The notes beneath the pieces are model-generated. The model was not told the DNA's origin and ran no database searches. It saw only the letters and a program-made list of their open reading frames with translations. From Nocardia niigatensis NBRC 100131 (GTDB taxonomy: Bacteria; Actinomycetota; Actinomycetes; Mycobacteriales; Mycobacteriaceae), in NCBI RefSeq assembly GCF_000308655.1, contig NZ_BAGC01000043.1, forward strand, positions 248,001 through 312,000: 64,000 bases of DNA, written 5' to 3'. The translations under genes were made by a program, and so were the position numbers. Every line of letters begins with the position of its first letter. The first letter of the stretch is position 1. This document shows, piece by piece, positions 18,085 to 28,263 of this stretch.

Positions 18085-18129
18085 GCCGCCCGCCCCGCGC
18101 CGCCCTTCCGGGGCGCAGGGGCGGGCGGC
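18085..18129. terminator. Large GC hairpin downstream of ndk
   Basis: GCCGCCCGCCCC (18085-18096) pairs perfectly with GGGGCGGGCGGC (18118-18129), and inner GCGCC/GGCGC segments extend it. No T-run follows on either strand. It may be a transcription barrier between ndk and rne or part of the rne leader. Confidence 0.45.
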
Positions 18130-18181
18130 AACCTCTGTCTTCGGGGTCCGGGACCTCGGCCCTCGGCCCTTTCATCGGGGT

Positions 18182-18200
18182 GCGGGGGCGATGCCCCCGC
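18182..18200 (-). terminator. Hairpin directly after ndk
   Basis: GCGGGGGC (18182-18189) and GCCCCCGC (18193-18200) form a perfect 8-bp stem with a 3-base loop, 7 bases past the ndk stop. No clear T-run. Confidence 0.5.
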
Positions 18201-18206
18201 GACAGT

Positions 18207-18623
18207 TCAGAGCGCGAATTCGGGGAACCAGAGCGAGATTTCGCGCTTGGCGGACTCGGGCGCGTCGGAGCCGTGCACGAGGTTGTACTGGGTTTCGAGG
18301 GCGAAGTCGCCGCGGATGCTGCCGGGGACGGCCTTCTCGACCGGGTCGGTGCCGCCGGCGATCTGGCGGAAGGCGGGGATGGCGCGCTCACCCTCGAGGA
18401 CGGCCGCGACGACCGGTCCGGAGGTGATGAATTCGATAAGGGAGCCGAAGAACGGACGCTCGGCGTGCTCGGCGTAGTGCTGGGCGGCCAGCTCCTCGGA
18501 GACGTTCACCAGCTTGAGGGCCGCGATCTTCAGACCCTTGCGCTCGATCCGGGTGATGATCTCCCCGATGAGGCCGCGGGCAACGCCGTCGGGCTTGATG
18601 AGTACCAACGTCTGCTCAGTCAC
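18207..18623 (-). CDS. ndk: Nucleoside diphosphate kinase
   Basis: A 138-residue enzyme that moves the gamma phosphate between nucleoside triphosphates and diphosphates through phospho-His117 in NLVHGSD. Other signatures are TLVLIKPDGVARGLIGEI at the start and HAERPFFGSLIEFITSGPVV. Length and motifs are those of the standard hexameric enzyme. It lies upstream of rne and downstream of the DUF4233 gene, all on the minus strand. Confidence 0.98.
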   Translation of the reverse strand: MTEQTLVLIKPDGVARGLIGEIITRIERKGLKIAALKLVNVSEELAAQHYAEHAERPFFGSLIEFITSGPVVAAVLEGERAIPAFRQIAGGTDPVEKAVPGSIRGDFALETQYNLVHGSDAPESAKREISLWFPEFAL

Positions 18624-18781
18624 GGCGCACAGCCTACTGGCTTGGCGACGACTGATTTCGCGAGGTCCGGGGTAACTCGTCGGCTACGCCCCGAAGTCTC
18701 CCCGCACCTGACGGCCGGCACGCGAATGGGACTGGATACGGCTCCGAAGCCGGGCGCTGAAGATGCGGGCAGCGGGGGAAC

Positions 18782-19189
18782 TCAGGCCCCGGACATGCGC
18801 TGACTGGGCAGGGTACCGGCTTCCATGCGCTTCTTCACATCGGCGCGCAGGAAGAGGACGAAGATCCAGACGGCGACGAAGACCACGCCGATCACCAGGA
18901 TCGAGATGTGGATGAAGCCGCCCAGCAGCAGGGCCACCTGCAGGGCCAGGTTGAAGGGGATGGCCCAGGGGCGGCGCTGCAGGCCCGCGCCCAGGAACAT
19001 GATCACGGCCAGGCCGACGACGTAGAGCACCGACCACCAGCGCAGGCCGCCGCCGACAGCGCTGATCACCGGCAGGGCGAGCAGGACCGTGATGGCTTCC
19101 AGGACCAGGGTGCCGGCCATGACGCCGCGCAGGCCCTTCCACGGGTCGGTGGCGGGCGGCGGGACGTCGGGCTGGGCGTCGGAGGTCAT
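18782..19189 (-). CDS. DUF4233 membrane protein
   Basis: A 135-residue protein with four hydrophobic segments (about 22-45, 50-68, 76-94 and 95-115) and the KGLRGVMAGTLVLEAITVLL opening typical of the DUF4233 family found after folC in actinobacteria. Its function is unknown. Its ATG overlaps the folC end by 4 bases, so translation is coupled. Confidence 0.88.
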   Translation of the reverse strand: MTSDAQPDVPPPATDPWKGLRGVMAGTLVLEAITVLLALPVISAVGGGLRWWSVLYVVGLAVIMFLGAGLQRRPWAIPFNLALQVALLLGGFIHISILVIGVVFVAVWIFVLFLRADVKKRMEAGTLPSQRMSGA

Positions 19190-20630
19190 GCGGGATCCTT
19201 TCCGAACAGGCTGCGGGCGGCCCCGGCGGTGACGACCGACCCGGTGATGACTATGCCCGCACCGGAGACCAGCTCGCCGTCCTCCCCGCCTTCGGCGAGG
19301 GCGATGGCGGTCTCGATGGCGTCGGCCAGGTCATGTGCGACGGCCACCCGTTCGTCACCGAAGCGCTGGACCGCGAGGTTGGCCAGGTCGTCGACCGGCA
19401 GGGCGCGCGGGGAGCCGTTCTCGGTGACGACGATCTCATCGAAGACCGGTTCCAGGGCGTCGAGGATGCCGGCCGCGTCCTTGTCACCCAGCACCGCGAT
19501 CACGCCGACCAGTTTGCGGAAGTCGAATTCGCTGGTCAGCGTGGCCGCGAGGGCCTTGGCGCCGTGCGGATTGTGGGCGGCGTCGATGAAGATGGTGGGC
19601 GCGCTGCGCATGCGCTCCATGCGGCCGGGGCTGATGGCGTTCGCGAATCCGGCTCGGACAGCGTCGATGTCGAGCTGCCGGGACGCGCCCGCACCGAAGA
19701 ACGCCTCGACCGCGGCCAGCGCCAGCACCGCGTTGCGGGCCTGGTGCTCGCCGTGCATGGGCAGGAAGATCTCGTCGTACACGCCGCCGAGCCCCTGCAG
19801 TTCCAGCATCTGCCCGCCGATGGCGACGCGACGCGAAAGCACCTGGAACTCAGCGCCTTCGCGCGCGACGGCCGCGTCGACCTCGACGGCGCGGCGCAGC
19901 AGGACGTCCATGACCTCGGGTTCCTGCTGGGCGATGACGGCGACGGTGTCGCGCGGGGACAGTTCGTCCTCGACGGCCCGCTTGATGATTCCGGCCTTCT
20001 CCCCCGCGATCGAGGTGAGGTCGGGGCCGAGATAGTCGGTGTGGTCCAACCCGATCGGGGTGATGACGGCGACCTGGCCGTCGATCACATTGGTGGCGTC
20101 CCAGCGTCCGCCCATGCCGGTTTCCACCACGGCCACGTCGACCGGCGCTTCGGCGAAGGCCGCGTACGCCATGCCGGTGAGCACCTCGAACTTGGACATG
20201 GCCGGGCCGCCCGCCGCCGCGGACTGCGCGTCGATCATCTCGATGAACGGCAGCAGCTCCCGGTACACCTCGACGTAGCGCCCGGGGGTGATGGGCGCGT
20301 TGTCGATGGCGATGCGTTCGGTGGCCAGCTGCAGGTGCGGGCTGGTGATGCGCCCGGTGCGCCGGTGCAGCGCGGTGAGCAGCGAGTCGATCATGCGGGT
20401 GACCGAGGTCTTACCGTTGGTGCCCGCGACGTGGATGGCCGGGTAGCCCTGCTGGGGTGAGCCCAGCAGGTCCATCAGGGTCGCGATGCGGGTGAGCGAC
20501 GGTTCGATCTTGGTTTCCGGCCAGCGCTGGTCGAGTTCGGCCTCGACCAGCGCCATTTCGGCCAGGTCCACCGGCGAGGTGCCGCTGGTCAGCGAGGCGC
20601 CCTCCGAGTACTGACGCTCCGGCTCGTCGT

Positions 20631-20634
<4 letters not shown>
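19186..20634 (-). CDS. folC: Dihydrofolate/folylpolyglutamate synthase
   Basis: A 482-residue Mur-ligase-like enzyme that adds glutamates to folates with ATP. It has the P-loop GTNGKTS (71-77), the SPHLQ and IDNAPIT folate-side motifs, VVETGMGGRWDATNVI and IDAAHNPHGA. It overlaps valS by 4 bases at its start and the DUF4233 gene by 4 at its end, making a tight three-gene operon. Confidence 0.96.
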
Positions 20635-23324
<2,690 letters not shown>

Positions 23325-23438
23325 CGGTCGATTCTAAGGGCTGGGATTATCGCCGAACGACCGGGTTTTTCCTAGGCCCGATTTACCGCCGGAGGGGGCC
23401 CGGATCACCGGGGGATCGGGCTCGGATGAATAGCCGAA

Positions 23439-23481
23439 GGGCGAGGCTTCCGACGGATGAGGGACACCGGAAGCCTCGCCC
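23439..23481. promoter_or_regulatory. Hairpin in the valS leader / divergent gap
   Basis: A perfect 14-bp inverted repeat (23439-23452 with 23468-23481) with a 15-base loop, in the 345-base gap between valS and the methyltransferase. It is about 115 bases upstream of the valS start. No T-box consensus (GGTGGNACCGCG type) was found on the minus strand, and no T-run follows. It may be a leader attenuator or a stray terminator. Confidence 0.5.
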
Positions 23482-23669
23482 TCGATGGTCAGCCTACCGC
23501 CGTTTCGGGCCCGGTTCCCGGATCCAAAGGCAATTCTCAGGTTCTGGCCCAAATGGGCCAGGGTAGACCAGATTTCGTTGCATGCGCGTTGCGTTCGCCG
23601 CATTGTTTTCGCGTCGTGACAAGCGGTTTGCGAGGCCGCTGAGGGGCCCCGGCGGGTAGCCTGTCGGGC

Positions 23670-24305
23670 ATGAATCCGATTGTCTCGCGGGTGATGTCGA
23701 CGGTCGCCGGGCAGCTGGGAAATCCGCACGGCCTGCTGGGCAAGGGTGTGGCGCGGTTCCTCAATCGCGGCAATCGGCCGATGATCGAGGCCGCGGTGGC
23801 CGCGACCGAGGCCGCCGCCGGTGACGCGGCCGCCGATATCGGATTCGGCGGCGGCATCGGCCTGACCTTGCTGTTGAACCGGGTCGGCGCCGGCACGGTG
23901 ACCGGCGTCGAGCTCTCCCCCGACATGCTGGCGCGGGCTCGTTCGGAGTTCGCGGCCGACCTCGCGTCCGATCGTCTGCGTCTGGTCGAGGGCTCGCTGA
24001 CCGAGCTCCCGCTCCCCGACGCCGCATTGGATGCCGTAATCACCTGCAACACCATCTATTTCGTGCCGGATCTGGACCGCGCCTGTGCCGAGCTGGCTCG
24101 CGTCCTCACACCCAAGGGCCGCCTGGTGATCGGCATCGGCGACCCGGATGTCATGGCGAAAATGCCTTTCACCCCTTACGGATTCACGCTCCGCCCGGTC
24201 TCCGAGGTGAGGGAAGCGCTGGAGCGGGCCGGGCTGACGGTCGACCAGCAGACCCTGCCGTCGAAGCCGATCCCCGGGCACTTGCTCATTGCACGCCCGT
24301 CCTAG
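23670..24305 (+). CDS. Class I SAM-dependent methyltransferase
   Basis: A 211-residue Methyltransf_11-type enzyme. Motif I is ADIGFGGGIGLTLLL, motif II TGVELSPDMLARA, followed by LVEGSLTELPLPDAALDAVI and the post-core helix LARVLTPKGRLVIG. The substrate is unknown. It is divergent from valS and needs its own promoter within 23482-23669. Confidence 0.82.
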   Translation: MNPIVSRVMSTVAGQLGNPHGLLGKGVARFLNRGNRPMIEAAVAATEAAAGDAAADIGFGGGIGLTLLLNRVGAGTVTGVELSPDMLARARSEFAADLASDRLRLVEGSLTELPLPDAALDAVITCNTIYFVPDLDRACAELARVLTPKGRLVIGIGDPDVMAKMPFTPYGFTLRPVSEVREALERAGLTVDQQTLPSKPIPGHLLIARPS

Positions 24306-24347
24306 TCGGCCCGCCGACCGTGCTATCGCATTTGCCCGGCCAGAGCA

Positions 24348-24386
24348 TGTGACCTGCGTCACTTTTTCAAGTGAAAGTGGCATAAT
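24348..24386 (+). promoter_or_regulatory. CRP-like site and -10 box
   Basis: TGTGA-CCTGCG-TCACT (24348-24363) matches the CRP/GlxR consensus TGTGA-N6-TCACA in 9 of 10 fixed positions. A CATAAT -10 candidate at 24381-24386 lies 17 bases further on, so the site would overlap the -35 region of the secreted-protein gene. Confidence 0.4.
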
Positions 24387-24516
24387 TCACACAACCCTTG
24401 CATGATCACCTGCGGTGATGTGTTCTGGCTATCCGGCTGGGCCCAGCCGCGACAGTTCACCGCAGTATCGAATCAGCTTCGCAGGACATCTTCCCGCCGC
24501 TGGAAAGCGAGTAATC

Positions 24517-24882
24517 ATGCGTGTTCGAACCTTCGTCTTCACCGCGGCCGCCTGCGCTGGGCTCGGTCTGGCCGCAATGGCGGCCGGAACCGCCTCCGCC
24601 GCAACCCCATTCGTGATTCCAGAGGTCGGCGCGGCGGGGGTGGAACTGAACCACGGCGAGACGCAGGCCCTGGCCGACAGTCCGATTCCGGCGCTGGTCG
24701 AACGGTATGTGCCGCGCAATTCCCTGATTGTGGGGCTCGAACCCGATTCGCAGCTCACCCAGAAAAACGGCGCCGTGTTCGCGGACATGCCCGCGATCAT
24801 CGGAGAGGCCGCGTCGCACCCCGACGGCTCGGTGGATGTGGTGCTGGCCCCGAAGGGATTGGCCGTCTTCCAGGTCTGGTGA
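24517..24882 (+). CDS. Small secreted protein of unknown function
   Basis: A 121-residue protein with a Sec signal peptide (MRVRTFVFTAAACAGLGLAA then MAAGTASA, cleavage near residue 28) and a mature part of about 93 residues with no Cys. Mature motifs include VELNHGETQALAD, PRNSLIVGLEPDS and DVVLAPKGLAVFQVW. I do not recognise a named family. The ATG at 24517 fits the signal peptide; an upstream frame from 24415 does not. A possible CRP-like site precedes it and a clear terminator follows. Confidence 0.7.
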   Translation: MRVRTFVFTAAACAGLGLAAMAAGTASAATPFVIPEVGAAGVELNHGETQALADSPIPALVERYVPRNSLIVGLEPDSQLTQKNGAVFADMPAIIGEAASHPDGSVDVVLAPKGLAVFQVW

Positions 24883-24914
24883 ATCTCCCCGGCCTCGACA
24901 CAGCTCGAACGACA

Positions 24915-24954
24915 AGTGCGCCCCAAGCCGAAAGGCATGGGGCGCACTGCTTTT
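24915..24954 (+). terminator. Intrinsic terminator
   Basis: An 11-bp perfect stem (24915-24925 with 24938-24948) with a 12-base loop is followed by GCTTTT on the plus strand, 33 bases after the secreted-protein stop. It may also serve the opposing kinase gene. Confidence 0.8.
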
Positions 24955-24987
24955 CCCCGGATCGCAATCCCGATCCGGCGCCGAGGG

Positions 24988-25914
24988 TCAGGGGACGAAC
25001 ACGTCCAAGGCGCCCGGGACGGCACGGAAGAGCGCCGGGAGCAGTCCGGCCGGGTCGCCGTCGGCGGTGACGGGCGCGCCGGGAGCCGTGAGTCGGATCT
25101 CCCGGGCCTGGTACTGGACCACGGCCGGATGGTCGATGCGCTTACCGGAGGACAGGGTCGGGAGCAGGCGCAGCATCTCCCGCCGGGACATCGCCCCGAC
25201 CACCGTCAGGTCCAGGAGGCCGTCGTCGATGTGGGCGTCGGGGCAGATGAGCATGCCGCCGCCGTAGGTGCGGGTATTGCCCACCGCCACCATGACCGCG
25301 TCCAATTCCAGGACGGTGTCGTCGGGCTGGTCCGGCGAGCCGGTCAGCTCGATGCGATACGGCACGGCCAGCTTGCCCGCGAGTTCGAGCAGGGCCGCGA
25401 CGGTGTAGCGCATGGGTCCGTTGGGCCAGCGCAGGGCGTTGGCGCGCAGGGTGACTCGCGCGTCGAGGCCGGTGCCGGTGACGGTGGCGAACCAGACGGC
25501 GCGTCCGGACTCCTCGGTTTCGACGGTGCCGAGGTCGATGGCGCAGGTGCGGCCGGCCAGTACGGTGGCCACCGCCGCCGCGGTGTCGTCGGAGATGCCG
25601 AGTTCGCGGGCGAGGTCATTGCCGGTGCCGCCGGGGACCAGGCCCAGGGGGACGCCGGTGCCGACCAGAGCCTGCAGGACCACGCCGACCAGTCCGTCGC
25701 CGCCCGCCGCCACCACGGCGTCGGGGCGGTCGTCGGGGTCGGCGAGGGCCTTGCGGACCAGCCGTTCGCTCTCGGCGGCCGACTTCCCACGGATCTCGGT
25801 GACCTGGACGCCGAGGTCGGTGAACCGGTTGGCCGCCTCCACGGCGACCAGCGTGCCCTTGCCGTGACCGGAGAGCGGGTTGGTCACCAGGGCGATGGAG
25901 CGCATCATTGTCAC
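24988..25914 (-). CDS. Diacylglycerol kinase-family lipid kinase
   Basis: A 308-residue DgkB/YegS-type kinase that phosphorylates diacylglycerol or a related lipid alcohol. It has NPLSGHGKG (12-20), VVAAGGDGLVGVV (GGDG 71-74), LVPGGTGNDLA (95-100), and GGGMLICPDAHIDDGLLDL of the C-terminal domain. The GTG at 25914 overlaps the TGA of the upstream flavoprotein gene (GTGA), with GGGAAG about 9 bases before it; two ATGs at 25908 and 25905 are alternatives. In Mycobacterium tuberculosis a DAGK follows a similar flavoprotein in the same order (Rv2251-Rv2252, from memory). Confidence 0.9.
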   Translation of the reverse strand: MTMMRSIALVTNPLSGHGKGTLVAVEAANRFTDLGVQVTEIRGKSAAESERLVRKALADPDDRPDAVVAAGGDGLVGVVLQALVGTGVPLGLVPGGTGNDLARELGISDDTAAAVATVLAGRTCAIDLGTVETEESGRAVWFATVTGTGLDARVTLRANALRWPNGPMRYTVAALLELAGKLAVPYRIELTGSPDQPDDTVLELDAVMVAVGNTRTYGGGMLICPDAHIDDGLLDLTVVGAMSRREMLRLLPTLSSGKRIDHPAVVQYQAREIRLTAPGAPVTADGDPAGLLPALFRAVPGALDVFVP

Positions 25915-27554
25915 GGAATCAGCTTCCCGGGGTTGAGGATTCCGGCGGGGTCGACCGCATTCTTCACTGCGCGCAGCACCTGCACACCCAGATCGCCGAT
26001 CTCGTCGGTCATCCAGGGCCGGTGGTCGGCGCCGACGGCGTGGTGGTGGGTGATGGTGCCGCCCGCGGCGACGATGGCGTCGCCCGCGGCCCGCTTGGCG
26101 ACGGCCCACTGCGCGATCGGGTCCGCGGCCTGCTTGCCGACGACGGTGAAGTACAGCGAGGCGCCGGTCGGATAGGTGTGCGAGATGTGGCACATGACCA
26201 GCGCGGGGGTGCCCTGGGCGGTGAGCGAATCCGTCAGCGCCGCGGTCACCTTCGCCTTGAGGGTGGCGAGATCGGCCCAGCTGGTGGCGGTTTCGAGGGT
26301 CTCGCAGAGCACGCCGACGTCGAGCAGCGCGTCGCGCAGGTAGGGGGCGGCGAAGCGGCCGTGTTCCCATTCCCGGGCCGGGGTTTCGCCGAGCGCGGTG
26401 CCGCCGGCGGCGGCCAGCAGCGCGGCGGCCTCGGCGCTGCGGGCGGCCACGTGCGCGGCGGTGCCCTCGAAGGTGGTGACCGCGAGGCAGCCGCCGACGG
26501 GCGCGCCGCCGATGTCCCCGGCGCGGGCCAGGTTCAGGCCGGTCTCGGCCTCGTCGGACAGGCGCATGACGGTGGGGGCGGCCCCGGCCTGGATGACGGT
26601 GCGCAGCGCGTTGGCGCCGGTGGCGAAGTCGGGGAAGGACCAGGCCTGGTAGCCGGTGGTCTCCGGGACGGGGTGCACACGCAGGGTGACGGCGGTGATG
26701 ATGCCGAGGGTGCCCTCCGAGCCGGAGAACAGCTCGCGCAGGTCGGGTCCGGCGGCCGAGGCGGGCGCGCGGCCCAGGTCGAGATCGCCTGCGGGCGTGG
26801 CGATCCGGAGCCGCTGGATCATGTCGTCGAAGCGGCCGTAGCCGGCCGAGGCCTGGCCCGAGGAGCGGGTGGCCGCGAAGCCGCCGATGGTGGCGTACTC
26901 GAAGCTCTGCGGGAAGTGGCCGAGCGAAAGCCCTTGGCGGGCAAGCAGTTCCTCGGCCTGCGGGCCGGACAGGCCCGCGCCCAGCGTGGCGGTGCCGCTG
27001 ACCGGGTCGACGTCGGTGAGGGTGTCGAGGCGGCGCAGGTCGAGGGCGACGACGGCCGGGAAGCGGCCGCGCGCGGGATCCAGGCCGCCGACGACGCTGG
27101 TGCCGCCACCGAAGGGCACGACCGCGATTCCCTTGGCGGAGCAGTACTTCAGCACCGCGAGGACCTGGTCGTGATCGGCGGGGAAGACGACGGCGTCGGG
27201 GGCGTCCTGTTCCCCCTCGGCGCGCCGGCGTAGCAGGTCGGGGGTGGATTTGCCGCCGGCGTGCAGCAGGCGGTCGCGATGGTCGATCGTCAGGTTCCCG
27301 GCGCCGACCACCGCGACGAGCCCGGCGTGCTGTTCCGGCGTGAGCGCCGAGGCGCGCAGTGGCACGTCGCCCTCATCGCGACGGGTCACCGGCTGGCCGG
27401 ACACCCCGAAAACCTGCGCGAGCAGTCCCCGAATCTGCTCGGACAGCGGTTTGTGTCCGGACGGGGAGCCCCAGGCGTCCCACACCATACTCGCGCGAAC
27501 CTGCGGCTCGCCCGGGTTTTCCGTGGATGCGGCAGCTGCTTGTGTGTCGACCAT
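25911..27554 (-). CDS. FAD-linked oxidase, alkyl-DHAP synthase-like
   Basis: A 547-residue flavoprotein of the VAO/PCMH fold. The FAD-binding part has VVFPADHDQVLAVL, VPFGGGTSVVGGL and the GSEGTLGIIT motif. The C-terminal part has MCHISHTYPTGASLYFTV and THHHAVGADH. The triple His (503-505) is the hallmark of alkyldihydroxyacetonephosphate synthases, which make ether lipids; the exact substrate in actinobacteria is uncertain. The ATG at 27554 lies only 2 bases from a 33-bp palindrome and has no ribosome binding site, so it may be leaderless; ATG 27488 is the alternative. Coupled to the lipid kinase downstream. Confidence 0.88.
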   Translation of the reverse strand: MVDTQAAAASTENPGEPQVRASMVWDAWGSPSGHKPLSEQIRGLLAQVFGVSGQPVTRRDEGDVPLRASALTPEQHAGLVAVVGAGNLTIDHRDRLLHAGGKSTPDLLRRRAEGEQDAPDAVVFPADHDQVLAVLKYCSAKGIAVVPFGGGTSVVGGLDPARGRFPAVVALDLRRLDTLTDVDPVSGTATLGAGLSGPQAEELLARQGLSLGHFPQSFEYATIGGFAATRSSGQASAGYGRFDDMIQRLRIATPAGDLDLGRAPASAAGPDLRELFSGSEGTLGIITAVTLRVHPVPETTGYQAWSFPDFATGANALRTVIQAGAAPTVMRLSDEAETGLNLARAGDIGGAPVGGCLAVTTFEGTAAHVAARSAEAAALLAAAGGTALGETPAREWEHGRFAAPYLRDALLDVGVLCETLETATSWADLATLKAKVTAALTDSLTAQGTPALVMCHISHTYPTGASLYFTVVGKQAADPIAQWAVAKRAAGDAIVAAGGTITHHHAVGADHRPWMTDEIGDLGVQVLRAVKNAVDPAGILNPGKLIP

Positions 27555-27556
27555 GC

Positions 27557-27589
27557 GTTACAGTCTGACATAGAATGTCAAGCAGTAAC
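27557..27589. promoter_or_regulatory. 33-bp palindromic operator between flavoprotein and TetR genes
   Basis: Two nested inverted repeats share one centre (27573): TGACAT (27566-27571) with ATGTCA (27575-27580), and GTTAC (27557-27561) with GTAAC (27585-27589). It lies in the gap between the flavoprotein start (27554) and the TetR start (27617), the expected place for a TetR operator controlling both directions. Confidence 0.8.
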
Positions 27590-27616
27590 GAAAACTACTC
27601 TCCGGTGGTGGCAACC

Positions 27617-28204
27617 ATGAGTTCGACCGAACCATCCTCCGCCGTCGATCGGGCCATCCTCGACGCGGCACGCGCCTGCGTGGCCGAATTCGGCGTCCGG
27701 CGCACCACCCTGACCGAGGTGGCCCGCCGCGCCGGCGTCAGCCGCCCGACCGTGTACCGGCGCTGGCCCGACACCGGCTCCCTGGTGGCGGACCTGCTGG
27801 TGCGGGAACTGCGTGAGATCATCGCCGACACCGCACCCAGCACCGGGACCGCGCGCGAACGGCTGGTCGGGGCGATCGTCGGCGGCGGCGCGGTAATGCG
27901 CCGGAATCCCCTGTTCGCCAAGATCTTCCGCGCCGACACCGACATCATGCTGACCTACGTGTTCGAGCGGCTGGGCCGCAACCAGCGGGCCCTCATCGAG
28001 CTGTTCGCCGAGGCCGTCCGAGCAGGCCAGGCCGACAAGTCGATTCGCGACGGCGATCCCGGGCACCTGGCCGCCATGCTGCTGCTGATGGCCCAGTCCG
28101 CGGTCCAGTCGGCGACCACCTTCGCCCCGGTGCTGGACGGCGACCACCTCGATACCGAACTCGCGCACGCCCTGCACGGCTACCTGACCCCGGGCACGCC
28201 CTGA
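27617..28204 (+). CDS. TetR-family regulator of the glycerolipid genes
   Basis: A 195-residue repressor. The helix-turn-helix reads ACVAEFGVRRTTLTEVARRA then GVSRPTVYRRWPDTGSLVADLL; the C-terminal domain is of the usual length. The ATG at 27617 was chosen: an upstream ATG at 27575 lies inside the palindromic operator, and 27617 has GGTGG about 8 bases before it. It is followed after 59 bases by glpD and is divergent from the flavoprotein-kinase pair. The same order with a TetR gene occurs in M. tuberculosis (Rv2249c-Rv2252, from memory). Confidence 0.88.
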   Translation: MSSTEPSSAVDRAILDAARACVAEFGVRRTTLTEVARRAGVSRPTVYRRWPDTGSLVADLLVRELREIIADTAPSTGTARERLVGAIVGGGAVMRRNPLFAKIFRADTDIMLTYVFERLGRNQRALIELFAEAVRAGQADKSIRDGDPGHLAAMLLLMAQSAVQSATTFAPVLDGDHLDTELAHALHGYLTPGTP

Positions 28205-28263
28205 CCGGCACCGGGCACCACCTTCTCGACAACCGACAGCGCCACTGATCGAAAGGCCTTCCC

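Noticed and set aside
23325..23669. T-box riboswitch upstream of valS
   Set aside because: The conserved T-box sequence is absent on the minus strand; only a plain hairpin is present.
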